Notes under the pieces: generated by a model | What the model was told of the DNA's origin: nothing | Database searches by the model: none | Seen by the model: the letters and a program-made list of their open reading frames with translations, nothing else | Position numbers and translations under genes: made by a program | Source: JAXGMQ01 sp040768585 | Lineage (GTDB): Bacteria > Caldisericota > Caldisericia > JAAYUI01 | DNA: 64,000 nucleotides | Direction of reading: 5' to 3' | Assembly (NCBI GenBank): GCA_040768585.1 | Contig: JAXGMQ010000001.1 | Span: 248,001 to 312,000, forward strand | In this document: piece after piece, positions 55,601 to 63,493 of the stretch | How positions within the stretch are numbered: the stretch's first letter is position 1 | Layout: each line of letters begins with the position of its first letter

Positions 55601-56327
55601 TTTTGACTACTGCCACGGCAGACTTGTCATGTTAAACTCACTTGAGTCAACAACAAACATGAATCTCACACCACCGGCACCTGTCCTCTCAATGTTTGAT
55701 ACTCAGACAGAGGCAAGAACAAGATTCCTCATCTCAAACTCAGGACCGGGAACACTAGAAGGAACCGTTAAATGCGAAGCTGATGGTGTCACAATCGAAC
55801 CTGCAAAGTTCAATGGAAATCTTACGTGGATCAATGTGACTCTCGATGTTGGACAGAACAGGAAGATTCCAGAGTTTGTCTTTGTAACAATAGAAAGCAA
55901 TGTAGGAAAAATCGATATAAAACTACCAATCAGGGTTAGAAGAACTGAGTTTGTATTCAGGGTGGGCTCTGCTGTGGCATCCGGAGCAAACGGTGTAATC
56001 AGATTAGACAAGGCTCCAGGAAGGGCTGACAACACCCACACGCTCTCCACATCGGACATTGATAAACTCTCAGCCCTCACAAGCGTCGTATCAAAGAGCA
56101 ACAAAACGGTCTATTACACATACAAAAATAGGAGCATTGGCTTCTTCGAGAACTCTGACATAGCCAAGCTCCGAATCGATGAGGATGAGTTTGACATCAA
56201 GCTGAAGATGTCCCCCGAAAGGTTACCCGATGGATCTTTGGTGGTTCCTCTCGACGTCATAGCATCATTCATCAGATGCGAAGTTATCGAGGAAGATGGC
56301 AATGTGAAGGTGGTAACCAGAAATTGA
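49656..56327 (+). CDS. Giant secreted C25 (gingipain-type) cysteine peptidase with propeller and stalk modules
   Basis: A 2223-residue exported protein with a signal peptide (about 1-29). The C25 peptidase (about 205-600) shows DYVTILGDGELVPASFY, the catalytic His in VNHGSGE (H435) and the nucleophile in TPACTNGMF (C470). Then come a CARDB-like domain (about 720-810), a Rossmann-like domain (about 812-990), a second CARDB (about 1045-1145), a bacterial Ig-like segment, a copper-amine-oxidase-like stalk (about 1245-1365), a long propeller (about 1385-2010), an ASH module (about 2015-2100) and a terminal stalk-like domain. The C-terminal half repeats the plan of the preceding protein. AAAGGAG site before ATG. 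Confidence 0.88.
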   Translation: MKRLFAIVVVLALIIGAVNFTGVSFTSASIELPVDTGSFSLQAASGSRIPYSYTFDTNNIINKNGWLFMGGCETTCVPGMPVVPTFLHREKINDSIVPGDFVITNTEWKTQKLPKLEAYHPKTWNKLDTEIAHEDWVGNFPSTIGTFKVESGFDGKYLTLAINPVVADFSSNELHILERIDLALEYKTQNAYSISSTAGEMDNDAVILTPLSLMSAAQMLAKAQEDDGYAVEVISVEDIASSYSPQEIEPEGFLGPKSYTDSQKEFMQKYDYELARKIRKYFEERINKVDYVTILGDGELVPASFYSTDSYSYYEYDRYIPTDLFYASPDLDTVPNFAVGRIPARNLDEAIAAVEKLNGYRKSLSADWFHKMKLGGGDPFNGGFEGEIECQALVDMGILDGFEVEKLYKTRDKFGGNDLKDALSDEVGFIYTVNHGSGESLLAEPGEVTTEDILALPKRNKLPILLTPACTNGMFDATVVDQKLDVFEGGDGMSFGQSCILSPGGPAAYFGGSRINYAGINWTIEGGVVKLLPFGETDRILQEVMNSYHNWADTLGQMQMQAYKKYIGIGSGSSLFQTSSKTLMAFVFFGDPTIKLPSTPGGSPHRIPEIDLVNAPMRDFGVAALPILSIVDPNTLQTKTDAEWINYEVLKLDSDYEIITDWTRIEPEAERTFSLMLEPDDKTLWQARLELPNLSEIWIYYYSAAHYDIGIESNRQFFISKPKPKEHFLFTVFNDGIKKAEDISVYLKVDGKNYGPKRKIKELESGYYKTVYFSVSGLPVGDHTIEIETSFAEKDQFEKDNTFERELVITPEETAKAAVLISYFFNRNTAKQVFELDKYNKTAKGFEGKPTEIALVGSDSYWAVLFGSAIPDIKSLGADSVILTTPNCTNPYIDSSVSNLSNFYNNGGSIIGFGTLQSDTNAPLISALYDFFGINPEAKIEYRDAKDNFELKATTAGHSLLRGVGDSILVDAIALNDVDAASWDDVIIDEDAAVAAKTADGRHALISNGRNTYLSFVPDFSDSSHIRLLHNIITTNLEPRPDAFVSLSGVVSKPAIPEVNQEYEVVVTVRNIGNTDLEDTRVSIEELKLEQTVKSIPKGESRDVAFKINSGDKPGIQTATIRVFAENDVDNDNNTTSLRIKIAPKRQTSNKSVIDEIDIVSGAVLPRRDTIIGGKATPGSVINISGNIGRANDSGEFVIPIPPTTSNKLTLSAKSPDGTIEEKDIWCSFEQGGNIGCAADEMSFVVSSNYIRKIENISLKLVDGVPFLNLTDTADYLGLSLDFDDNTYTLLTDSVIYGIGEKEIVKSIGVWSEKIQPKHAVSVENGVVYISADTLAQIDFAADFDTKTSTLLVAYPKERNTNTVSSFSLQSLSPTSDIAAYVPSEADYGKPKLVSFGNLDGEVTEVSSFRVTSKKLYLWTSRGIEEWSLDGEFIDCKGFPPTLASDMDYFWDDLYYPDSYGSYIGFHIGVDGGIIFFNRKRIVFYDRDWKLIQNYEPYDSIVVSSVRQDNDGNIYYIDEYSNCHMVSPKGKPLGDFEFIGEDGERIDSFAMFDVTPKGDIITVTIESDYFGWDIKNWSISKYDNRGKLVKTKIFDIEGSEDSESVLFPPDTVISDRDGTFWLFYNSWTGNNLRHWDEDFDEISSKILEIDSRYSDTILLGTDGRFYILGAFFEKVDTITKQYHMMILDNIDVKNIVPKFISTDSNRNLKPGYLVYDNDGNLLAQHANGLKKFDRMGSFVDDIAFVDTEGKKASVSWFTIGKKNIYTVARELWSHSYIGISDLDYNIHTEIPLVVKETKDREEFSLYPYIMAVDEKAQEIFVLDSSEINVVNVIPLYTNPDDVPEKLEIIRSFAPKGIGVGKVNSPKYMLLHDDKLFILDYAACKIVAYSKDGKFLYEFGGKGTTPGKMQAPYSMSIDDNGLIWIVDGKLSKFLIYGTDGTFVTSLGGEGNYTPYGTIEEYRSDPFTMLCPWEAAVTSGQIAIFDYCHGRLVMLNSLESTTNMNLTPPAPVLSMFDTQTEARTRFLISNSGPGTLEGTVKCEADGVTIEPAKFNGNLTWINVTLDVGQNRKIPEFVFVTIESNVGKIDIKLPIRVRRTEFVFRVGSAVASGANGVIRLDKAPGRADNTHTLSTSDIDKLSALTSVVSKSNKTVYYTYKNRSIGFFENSDIAKLRIDEDEFDIKLKMSPERLPDGSLVVPLDVIASFIRCEVIEEDGNVKVVTRN

Positions 56328-56989
56328 AAATAAACACTGACATGCTCAAGGAGGGGGTGAGGCCTTTTGGGGTCACCCTCTCACAGGAGCAGCTTGAAAA
56401 GTTTGAAAGGTTCTACCAGCTTCTGATTGAGTGGAATCAAACAATGAACCTTACAGCAATAACCAACCCCGACGAGGCTGTTTCAAAACATTTTGTCGAT
56501 AGCCTTGCCTTCTTCGCTCAAGCTGGAAACATCGACAGATTCAACCATATCGATATCGGCAGTGGGGGTGGTTTACCAGGTATCGCCATCAACATAGTAG
56601 CACCCAACTCAGAGCTTGTGCTGGTCGAATCAATCGGGAAGAAGGCTAGATATCTGGAGAATCTGGTCGCTCAGCTCGAACTTCCAAACGCAAAGGTTCT
56701 AAATATCAGAGCTGAGGATATCCCCGTTCTCTATCCCGAGTATGTCAACCACTTCACCCACGTAACAGCAAGGGCGGTTGGGCGTCTTCTCATGCTGCTT
56801 GAGCTTGCTAAACCAGTCACCAAAAAGGGAGGGATAGTGACGCTCTGGAAGGGTAGAGACCAGATTGCAGGACTCCCAAAGCTTTTACCTCAAATCGGTG
56901 ACCTTGGTTTTCGTTTTTTGAATACCCATCCATACAGGATTCCGATGTGGAATATTGACCGATTCCTGATTACTCTAAAACGCTTGTAA
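56324..56989 (+). CDS. rsmG: 16S rRNA (guanine527-N7)-methyltransferase
   Basis: A 221-residue RsmG (GidB). Motifs: LIEWNQTMNLTAI, the SAM loop HIDIGSGGGLPGIAINI and TARAVGRLLMLLELAKP. I start at TTG 56324, overlapping the stop of the giant protease gene (TTGA) with AAGGTGG about 10 nt upstream; ATG 56342 is possible, and the frame extends upstream to 56276 without support. An essentially housekeeping gene coupled to the surface-protein cluster. Confidence 0.93.
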   Translation: MKINTDMLKEGVRPFGVTLSQEQLEKFERFYQLLIEWNQTMNLTAITNPDEAVSKHFVDSLAFFAQAGNIDRFNHIDIGSGGGLPGIAINIVAPNSELVLVESIGKKARYLENLVAQLELPNAKVLNIRAEDIPVLYPEYVNHFTHVTARAVGRLLMLLELAKPVTKKGGIVTLWKGRDQIAGLPKLLPQIGDLGFRFLNTHPYRIPMWNIDRFLITLKRL

Positions 56990-57037
56990 ACGGAGCAAAT
57001 TCCAATTAGTATACGCAGGGTCAAGGAGGTTCCATAC

Positions 57038-58222
57038 ATGGAAGGATTTGGTTCCCGAATCAAAGCATTGCAGGACAGGCTCGATAAAAACAGAGCAAAC
57101 AATCATGATTTCTACCATAAACCAATTGAGGCGCACGAAGACCAGTATGTCAGAATCGGTGGAAAGCGATACCTCAATTTTACAACCTATTCCTATCTTG
57201 GACTCCTCGGTCACCCAAAAATAAATCAGGCAGCAATTGACGCCATCAATGAGTTTGGCACAGGCACGCACGGCGTCAGGATTCTCGCTGGCACAACAAG
57301 CCTTCACGAGAAGCTTGAGAAAAAGATTGCCAACTTCAAAAAAACCGAAGCTGCTGCCGTATTTTCATCAGGTTATGTCACGAATCTCACAGCCATCTCC
57401 ACCATCTGTGGAAGAGGAGACGCAGTTTTTTGCGACATGATTAACCACGCCTCCATCTACGATGGGTGTTTATTATCGAGCGCAAAGTTCTGTCGGTTCA
57501 AACACAACGACCTTGCTGACCTGAGACGCAAACTTGAAGAAACTGAAGCAATCGGCAGATTGATTGTTGTCGACGCTGTGTTCTCGATGGATGGCGATAT
57601 TGCGCCACTTCCACAGCTTGTCGAACTTGCAAAAGAGTTCAACGCTCTGCTCTATGTCGACGAAGCCCATTCGCTGGGAGTTCTTGGTGAGACAGGTCAC
57701 GGCATCATGGAGCATTTCGGCTTGACCGATGGTGTTGACATTCAAATGGGTACCCTCTCTAAAACAATTCCAGCGGTTGGCGGATATGTCGCAGCATCCA
57801 ATGACATCGTAGAGTGGCTTAAATATCGCTCAAGGGCGTTCGTTTTTTCTGCAGCCCTCCCACCAGGATCGACAGGCGCTGCCTATGAATCCTTCTGCAT
57901 TATCGAGGATGAACAGTGGAGAATAAAAAAACTCAGAGAAAATATTGATTATTTCATCAAAACGCTCAAAGCAGCAGGCTTCGATACGGGTCCAACTGAA
58001 ACAGCCGTTGTGCCAATAATCCTTTGCGATGAGTGGAAAACGCTTGAGGCAACAAGAAGATTGTTTGAAAAGGGTGTCTTCATTATGCCAATCCTCCAAC
58101 CCGCCGTCCCACCAAACACCTCAAGGCTTCGGGCAAACGTCACAGCACTCCACACAAAAGAGGACATTGATTACATGGTCAACTCTCTATCAGAGATATG
58201 GAAGGATATGGGTCTTAACTAG
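57038..58222 (+). CDS. Alpha-oxoamine synthase (serine palmitoyltransferase/AONS type)
   Basis: A second PLP enzyme of the Kbl/BioF/SPT family, 394 residues and clearly distinct from kbl. It has NFTTYSYLGLLGHP, GTHGVRILAGTTSLHEKLE (GTHG is the SPT-like variant of GSGG), the PLP-stacking NHASIYDGC, YVDEAHSLGVLGETG and the lysine in GTLSKTIPAVGGY. Substrates are unknown: it could start long-chain base synthesis or condense another amino acid with acyl-CoA. No acyl carrier protein is adjacent. AAGGAGG upstream of ATG 57038. Confidence 0.88.
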   Translation: MEGFGSRIKALQDRLDKNRANNHDFYHKPIEAHEDQYVRIGGKRYLNFTTYSYLGLLGHPKINQAAIDAINEFGTGTHGVRILAGTTSLHEKLEKKIANFKKTEAAAVFSSGYVTNLTAISTICGRGDAVFCDMINHASIYDGCLLSSAKFCRFKHNDLADLRRKLEETEAIGRLIVVDAVFSMDGDIAPLPQLVELAKEFNALLYVDEAHSLGVLGETGHGIMEHFGLTDGVDIQMGTLSKTIPAVGGYVAASNDIVEWLKYRSRAFVFSAALPPGSTGAAYESFCIIEDEQWRIKKLRENIDYFIKTLKAAGFDTGPTETAVVPIILCDEWKTLEATRRLFEKGVFIMPILQPAVPPNTSRLRANVTALHTKEDIDYMVNSLSEIWKDMGLN

Positions 58223-58235
58223 ACAAATTCTTGTT

Positions 58236-58868
58236 TTATGCCTTGCAGGTTTTCTTGTGAAAGACAAGTGTTGGCCCGTTTGACTCGACGGTGAAGTCTC
58301 CTAGGGCAACGTTGCTTATCCCCCTTGCTGTTCCCGATTCTAGCATGCCAGCATACTCATATTTCAGATTGATGAGCCTAACGAACACAGATTTCCCCAG
58401 AGCAAAAACACTAATCAAATCGCCGTTTGATGCCACAAAATTGTTTGTTCCAGACACAACAGAGACCTCAAATCCATCATGGTAGGCAACTGCTTTTATA
58501 CCTATCTTGAAGAAGTACTTGAGCAGTTGCAGATTCCCAAATACGTGGTCGATTCTGCCTCCAAAAACACCAAGAACACAGACAGATTCGAAGCCTTTAT
58601 TGGCTATCAGTTTCGCGCACAATTCCCCGTCCGTCTCATCTTTTTCGACCGGATAGACGGTTATTTCTGAATTGCAGTTTCTTGCCCAGTTGAGGTCATC
58701 CTCGGAAACTGAATCAAAATCTCCCAACACATAGTCTGGTTTTATCGCCAGTCTTCTTGTAATTCCAACCCCTGAATCAGCACAAAATACGGCATCGTAG
58801 TGAACAATATTGGCTAAATCAGGAGTTAATACATCTCCACCAAGAATCAGGAGTGCTATCTTTCCCAT
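58236..58868 (-). CDS. thiN: Thiamine pyrophosphokinase
   Basis: A 210-residue enzyme converting thiamine to thiamine diphosphate. It shows CADSGV, the GDFDSVSEDDL motif, KDETDGELC and FGGRIDHVFGN, all diagnostic. The product is the cofactor of transketolase, whose N-terminal half is at 9912-10730. The start overlaps the amidohydrolase gene by 13 nt. Confidence 0.93.
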   Translation of the reverse strand: MGKIALLILGGDVLTPDLANIVHYDAVFCADSGVGITRRLAIKPDYVLGDFDSVSEDDLNWARNCNSEITVYPVEKDETDGELCAKLIANKGFESVCVLGVFGGRIDHVFGNLQLLKYFFKIGIKAVAYHDGFEVSVVSGTNNFVASNGDLISVFALGKSVFVRLINLKYEYAGMLESGTARGISNVALGDFTVESNGPTLVFHKKTCKA

Positions 58869-60382
58869 TTGATTTGACCGTCAACAAAAACGGTGATTGG
58901 TTGTATCGGGGGTATCTCCCAAGGGTTTAGTCCTCTGATTTTGTCCTCCACAACCACCATATCCGCCTTGTATCCAGGAGCTATTTTCCCTCTCTTTGGC
59001 CCTCCGATTATTTGGGCTGAATTCTCTGTCGCAACATCAAAGGCTTTTCTAAAGGAGATCGCCTGTTTTGGGTTTATTGTATCGGTGTTTTTTCCTCGTC
59101 GCGTCACAGCACAGGCAAGCGCATGGAATGGGTCGGCTGTTGCAACCGGGGCATCAGACCCAAAACCCACATTCATCTTCGTTTGCCAAAAATCGGCCTG
59201 AGGGTATGCCATATCCTGCAACTGCCCCCACTCAACCGGAATAACCGCCGAATCGAGGGGAATGTGCGATGGATTGAGAATTACGTTGATTTCTTTGTTC
59301 TTCAACATGTTCATCGCGGTTTTTGAGTTGCATTGGAAATGCTCGATGAAATCTATATCTGTTCCAAGTTGAGACAGGACTTTGGCAACATTCAAGACGG
59401 CGATATCACCAATTGCATGAATCGCCACACCAAGACCACACGTGTGCGCTTTTTCTGTTATCCTGGTCATCTCATCAATCGTCGTCACTTCAAGCCCAAG
59501 TGAACCGTTTGAATAAGGCTTGGAGACAAGGGCTGTCTTTGATCCGAGAGAGCCGTCAGCAAACATCTTGATTTGACCAGTCCAGAATTTATCAGTCCCC
59601 GAGTTTGTCTTTACTGAAACTCCAATCGCCCAATCCAATGCGCTTGTTGGTAGACAAGCGCATACCCTTATTTTTAGGGCGTTTTGCTGATTCATCTTCG
59701 CCAGCTCAAGGAAATCTTCAAGAGAGCCAAAGGAGCGGCAGGAGGTGATGCCAAGCGACAGGAGGTATTCTTGAGCTTTTTCAAGATACTCTCTTCTTTT
59801 TTGGTCTGTTATCTTGGGAACTATCTTTGCGACAAGCTGCGAATACGCCTTGTCATAGACAATTCCAGTCAGCTTACCAGCATGGTTATCGATATGGGAA
59901 AGCAGTTCTGAATCGGACACGCTGCTGAGGTTGGCAAAGACAATCGCCTTTGAGTTCAAAAGCCAGGTATGACCATCAACTCTTGTGATAATGGTGGTTA
60001 ATCCATCGGTCACATCGTCAATCATATTATGGTCGGGTTTTCTGGCATCCTCCCACTCATTCTCATTGTAACCATATCCAAAGAGAAAATCTCCCTGTGA
60101 AAGAGTTCTTGCATGTTCCTGAATTCTATCCCTAAATTCCCTAGAATTCCTACACCCTCTCAGATCGCACCCACACAACAACTCACCAAGCCATAACAAG
60201 TGCAGATGGGCATCCGTAAACCCAGGAAGAAGAATTGAATCGCGAAATCTTAGAGTTTCGACACCAGGGGAAGACACATCGTCAAAATCCGCAACTCTTG
60301 AGATGACTCCGTCCTCAATAAGAACAGAATCGAACGCGCTCTCATCCCCCCAGATGTGGTCAACTCGAATTATCCTTTTCAT
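58856..60382 (-). CDS. YtcJ-like amidohydrolase
   Basis: A 508-residue amidohydrolase of the amidohydrolase-3 (YtcJ/LAF3) group. The N-terminal metal motif is GFTDAHLHLLWLG, followed by MFADGSLGSKTA, HAIGDIAV and GSDAPVATADPF, and a C-terminal composite beta-sandwich (PGYKADMVVVE). Substrate unknown; relatives act on N-acylated or exocyclic amine compounds. Two nt separate it from the YbbR gene. Confidence 0.9.
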   Translation of the reverse strand: MKRIIRVDHIWGDESAFDSVLIEDGVISRVADFDDVSSPGVETLRFRDSILLPGFTDAHLHLLWLGELLCGCDLRGCRNSREFRDRIQEHARTLSQGDFLFGYGYNENEWEDARKPDHNMIDDVTDGLTTIITRVDGHTWLLNSKAIVFANLSSVSDSELLSHIDNHAGKLTGIVYDKAYSQLVAKIVPKITDQKRREYLEKAQEYLLSLGITSCRSFGSLEDFLELAKMNQQNALKIRVCACLPTSALDWAIGVSVKTNSGTDKFWTGQIKMFADGSLGSKTALVSKPYSNGSLGLEVTTIDEMTRITEKAHTCGLGVAIHAIGDIAVLNVAKVLSQLGTDIDFIEHFQCNSKTAMNMLKNKEINVILNPSHIPLDSAVIPVEWGQLQDMAYPQADFWQTKMNVGFGSDAPVATADPFHALACAVTRRGKNTDTINPKQAISFRKAFDVATENSAQIIGGPKRGKIAPGYKADMVVVEDKIRGLNPWEIPPIQPITVFVDGQIKWER

Positions 60383-60384
60383 CT

Positions 60385-61578
60385 CTAGGGTAAAACTATC
60401 TCTACCACTGGCGTCTCAACCACATAGACGGAATTTGGCAATCCAGAAATTTTTACTGGAAGCTGGTGTGTGCCTGATGATAGCCCAGTTATGTCTATTG
60501 AAACAGATGCGCTTACGACCGAATCAATCGCTTCCTTCGGTCCTCTTATCCTCAGGTCAACCCGATTTCTGTTTAGACTGTACAGGACATTGTTCGGCGT
60601 TACATCCACCTCGATGGATTTGAGTATCTTCTCAGCTATTGGCTCTACGGTCACATTGACAGTTACTCTGGATGAGCTGACAACATTGACACCCGTTGGC
60701 ACCACCAGATCGAGTGTGTACCTCGAAGATGCAACAATTCCGTTGAGGTTGAGTGGGGTTGTCTCAAGAACACTCGTCCCTGCAATCGCGTTGAAATCAC
60801 CCTCAACTGTGACGAGTTTTGGAATCCAGTCTATTGACACCTCATACCCAGGCGGAATATTGCCCGTCGTTTTGACTCTGGTCTGGACATTTTTTGTGTC
60901 CGATTTGAGAGTGCCAGTTAGTGTCGCGTTTATATATCGAATTTGAGGAGTCAGTTTCATGGACTGAATCTTGATGGGTACGAGAAGCTCGTCAGTGTTT
61001 GTCACAAAATATATCTCACTTCTGATGGCATTCGGCCCTTCTGTCATACCATCTCTATCAATCGTGACTTTAGCGTAATCTAGCATCGAAATATACGACT
61101 CAGGCCCTGTCACCACTACCTTTTGCGGGTCAAGCACAGGGTCAGAAAGTGTGATTCCAGGCTCTGGCTGTCCGATGTAGTCGTATTTGATATTCAGCTC
61201 AGCGGTTGCTTCCTTTTGGAGGCTTACCGAGAGCACATCGGGGGTAACGGATGCAAGCACAACCGTTTGTGGGAAGCCAACGTTTATCTCAACTTGATGG
61301 GTACCTGCCTCCAAATCCATAAGGTCGATAAACGCCGTTATGTTATCCTGTGTGATTCTGTTTAGCACAATCTCGGAACCCCGAAGCCAGATTTTGGCAA
61401 CAGGAAGATCATTCATCAGAACCATCTGCTGTGGTTTATTTGAAGCGATCACTTGAATTTCAAACGATTTCTCTCGTTCTGGGCCTTCTTGGTAGAATAC
61501 ATAAATCCAGATGACAATCGCGATGAGCACAGCGAGTATTTTTATTCCGAGATTGGAGCCAAGTGTTTGTCTAACCAT
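60385..61578 (-). CDS. YbbR-domain protein (CdaR-like regulator)
   Basis: A 397-residue protein with one N-terminal membrane helix (about 10-30, LGIKILAVLIAIVIWIYVFY, the classic YbbR start) and about four extracytoplasmic YbbR repeats (for example VVLASVTPDVLSVSLQKEATAELNIKYDYIG). YbbR/CdaR proteins regulate the diadenylate cyclase CdaA. It overlaps cdaA by 8 nt, the same order as cdaA-cdaR in Bacillota. Confidence 0.9.
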   Translation of the reverse strand: MVRQTLGSNLGIKILAVLIAIVIWIYVFYQEGPEREKSFEIQVIASNKPQQMVLMNDLPVAKIWLRGSEIVLNRITQDNITAFIDLMDLEAGTHQVEINVGFPQTVVLASVTPDVLSVSLQKEATAELNIKYDYIGQPEPGITLSDPVLDPQKVVVTGPESYISMLDYAKVTIDRDGMTEGPNAIRSEIYFVTNTDELLVPIKIQSMKLTPQIRYINATLTGTLKSDTKNVQTRVKTTGNIPPGYEVSIDWIPKLVTVEGDFNAIAGTSVLETTPLNLNGIVASSRYTLDLVVPTGVNVVSSSRVTVNVTVEPIAEKILKSIEVDVTPNNVLYSLNRNRVDLRIRGPKEAIDSVVSASVSIDITGLSSGTHQLPVKISGLPNSVYVVETPVVEIVLP

Positions 61579-62461
61579 CTGCCCTGCTCCCCTTGAAGAA
61601 CGAGAACACCTTGCTCTTGCTGGATATCATGTGCTTCAACAATCCCTCAAGTTCAATTTGTGAGAGGAATCTCGTGAGCGAGCCAGATGTTGCCATCGAT
61701 ATAATACCTGATGTTTCTGAAACACAGATGATTATGGCATCTGTCTCCTCGGACAAACCAAGTGCCGCTCTGTGCCTTGTGCCAAGCTCCTCGTCAATTG
61801 ATGAATCGGACGAGAGTGGGAACACACATCTAGCATAGGCAATTCTGTCACCCCTAATGATGATACCACCGTCGTGGAGGGGAGCTGCCGGATTGAAAAT
61901 ACTCTCGATTAATCCCGCGTTTACCTCTGAATTGATTCTTGTATCCTTATTCTCATAATCACCAAGACCAACCTGGCGCTCAATTGCGATGATTGCGCCA
62001 ATCTTTCTGTCAGACATTCTTTTCACAGCCGCCGATATCTCTCGAACCAATCCTTGAATCTCGGTGCTTTCCATCATGTCGATTGGTTTTCCGAAAACCG
62101 ACTTTTGACCCAACGAACCAAGAGCTTTTCGAAGTTCTGGCTGAAATATGATCGCAAGAAACAGGGGCAGCGCAGTCGGAAGAATCTCCAGGACTTTTCT
62201 GATGAGAAAGTGCAAAGAGATAAGTGAGAATGCCTTTGAAAGATAGTTGGCAGCGACAAGGGCTAGAAAGAAAATAGCCAATCCTTGAAAGAGCTGAAGC
62301 GCTTTGGACGCCTGGATAACCTTGAGTATATAGTAGACAAGGATTGCGATTATAACGATATCGACGAGTGTTTCTGGAAAAGGAATACTGCCTGGTGCCT
62401 TTGGAATAATGCCCCAGAAAATTGATTTCAGTGTCTGCGTTAAACTGTCAAGCAGAGGCAC
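61571..62461 (-). CDS. cdaA: Membrane-bound diadenylate cyclase CdaA
   Basis: A 296-residue DAC-domain cyclase making c-di-AMP from two ATP. Three N-terminal membrane helices (about 28-48, 55-75, 90-110) precede the catalytic domain. The conserved PLHDGGIII carries G in place of the usual A of the DGA motif; LGTRHRAALGLSEETDA is intact. The product probably controls ion and turgor balance; NrnA-type DHH protein in this window might help degrade it. The order differs from Bacillota in lacking glmM downstream. Confidence 0.93.
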   Translation of the reverse strand: MPLLDSLTQTLKSIFWGIIPKAPGSIPFPETLVDIVIIAILVYYILKVIQASKALQLFQGLAIFFLALVAANYLSKAFSLISLHFLIRKVLEILPTALPLFLAIIFQPELRKALGSLGQKSVFGKPIDMMESTEIQGLVREISAAVKRMSDRKIGAIIAIERQVGLGDYENKDTRINSEVNAGLIESIFNPAAPLHDGGIIIRGDRIAYARCVFPLSSDSSIDEELGTRHRAALGLSEETDAIIICVSETSGIISMATSGSLTRFLSQIELEGLLKHMISSKSKVFSFFKGSRADG

Positions 62462-62473
62462 TTCAATTACCCT

Positions 62474-63493
62474 CTATTCGCCGATGTATTCGTCAAGTGT
62501 CTTGCTCTCAGCCTCTTCCGGTATTTCTATCCCAACATTATCTCCATAGTCTGGCATCGAGAAGTGGTAAGTAGCTGGTTTACTCGCGGGATTCTCGCCA
62601 GTGTCCGAGAACACAATATCATACCAGATGCCGCTTTTCAAAAATAGGAAGGTTACAGTCTTCCCTATAAGTGGACTCTCTTTTCCCCATGAGGTTTCAC
62701 ATCCAACGAGTTGCTCTCCATCTGGTGTCGTTCCGAGGTCAGTTAGAAGTTTGAACTCGGACGTTTTTCCATATGAGAGTAACGGGTCAAGAAGCGCTCT
62801 GGTGTCTTTTTCAGTGATAGGAACAGTAAAATCCAGGTCTTGACTCGCTTTGAAGGTTATCCACTCTCCGCTGTCCTTCTTAAAATAAATCTGTGGGATT
62901 GTGCCGTCACTCTTGTAGACAATCTTACTCGGTTTGGTCGGGTCTGAATCGACAACGATTGTGGTCGTGCTACCAGAGAGAACGCCTTCCTTTGTGTTGC
63001 TGTAAAGCTGCCCAAAAAGCCTCGCTTCTGGGGTGACCACATAAACTGTCTCATTTTGGTGGGCGATAGGTGGGGTGTTATCCTCAAAATACTCATAGCT
63101 GATGACCGTAGTTTTTGCTGTGTAGTTCGTGCTTTTATTCAGCTGCTCCCTACAAAGAGACAACATACTTTCGTAGGTGCTCGGATTCAGGGATATTGTC
63201 ACTTTCTTTGAAAGATCAAAGCCCTGAAGGTATTTGACAAACGAATCATAGCACGGATGGTTTGCCATCACAGCGCCAGCAGTAAAAGGCGGTATCCACC
63301 TTGAGAAATTCCCATCCTCATCTGCGAAGACAGATGTGTTGCCTATTGTGACCACAGCCCCCGGAATTGGCTTACCACTTTCCGCGTCCACTACCTGCCC
63401 TTTGACAACACTGCCAAAAAGAGCCAGAAATGCAGCAAACAAAAGCAGTAGCGAAACGGTTATCGTTAGAATTAGAAGCTTCTGAGACTTCAT
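62474..63493 (-). CDS. Membrane-anchored protein with carboxypeptidase-regulatory-like domain
   Basis: A 339-residue protein with an N-terminal hydrophobic anchor or signal (about 5-28) and a CarboxypepD_reg/PEGA-like Ig domain (GQVVDAESGKPIPGAVVTIGNTSVFADEDGNFS, about 32-75). The rest (about 100-339) is a beta-rich, unrecognised exported region. It lies 12 nt upstream of cdaA, so may take part in envelope function with it. Confidence 0.75.
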   Translation of the reverse strand: MKSQKLLILTITVSLLLLFAAFLALFGSVVKGQVVDAESGKPIPGAVVTIGNTSVFADEDGNFSRWIPPFTAGAVMANHPCYDSFVKYLQGFDLSKKVTISLNPSTYESMLSLCREQLNKSTNYTAKTTVISYEYFEDNTPPIAHQNETVYVVTPEARLFGQLYSNTKEGVLSGSTTTIVVDSDPTKPSKIVYKSDGTIPQIYFKKDSGEWITFKASQDLDFTVPITEKDTRALLDPLLSYGKTSEFKLLTDLGTTPDGEQLVGCETSWGKESPLIGKTVTFLFLKSGIWYDIVFSDTGENPASKPATYHFSMPDYGDNVGIEIPEEAESKTLDEYIGE

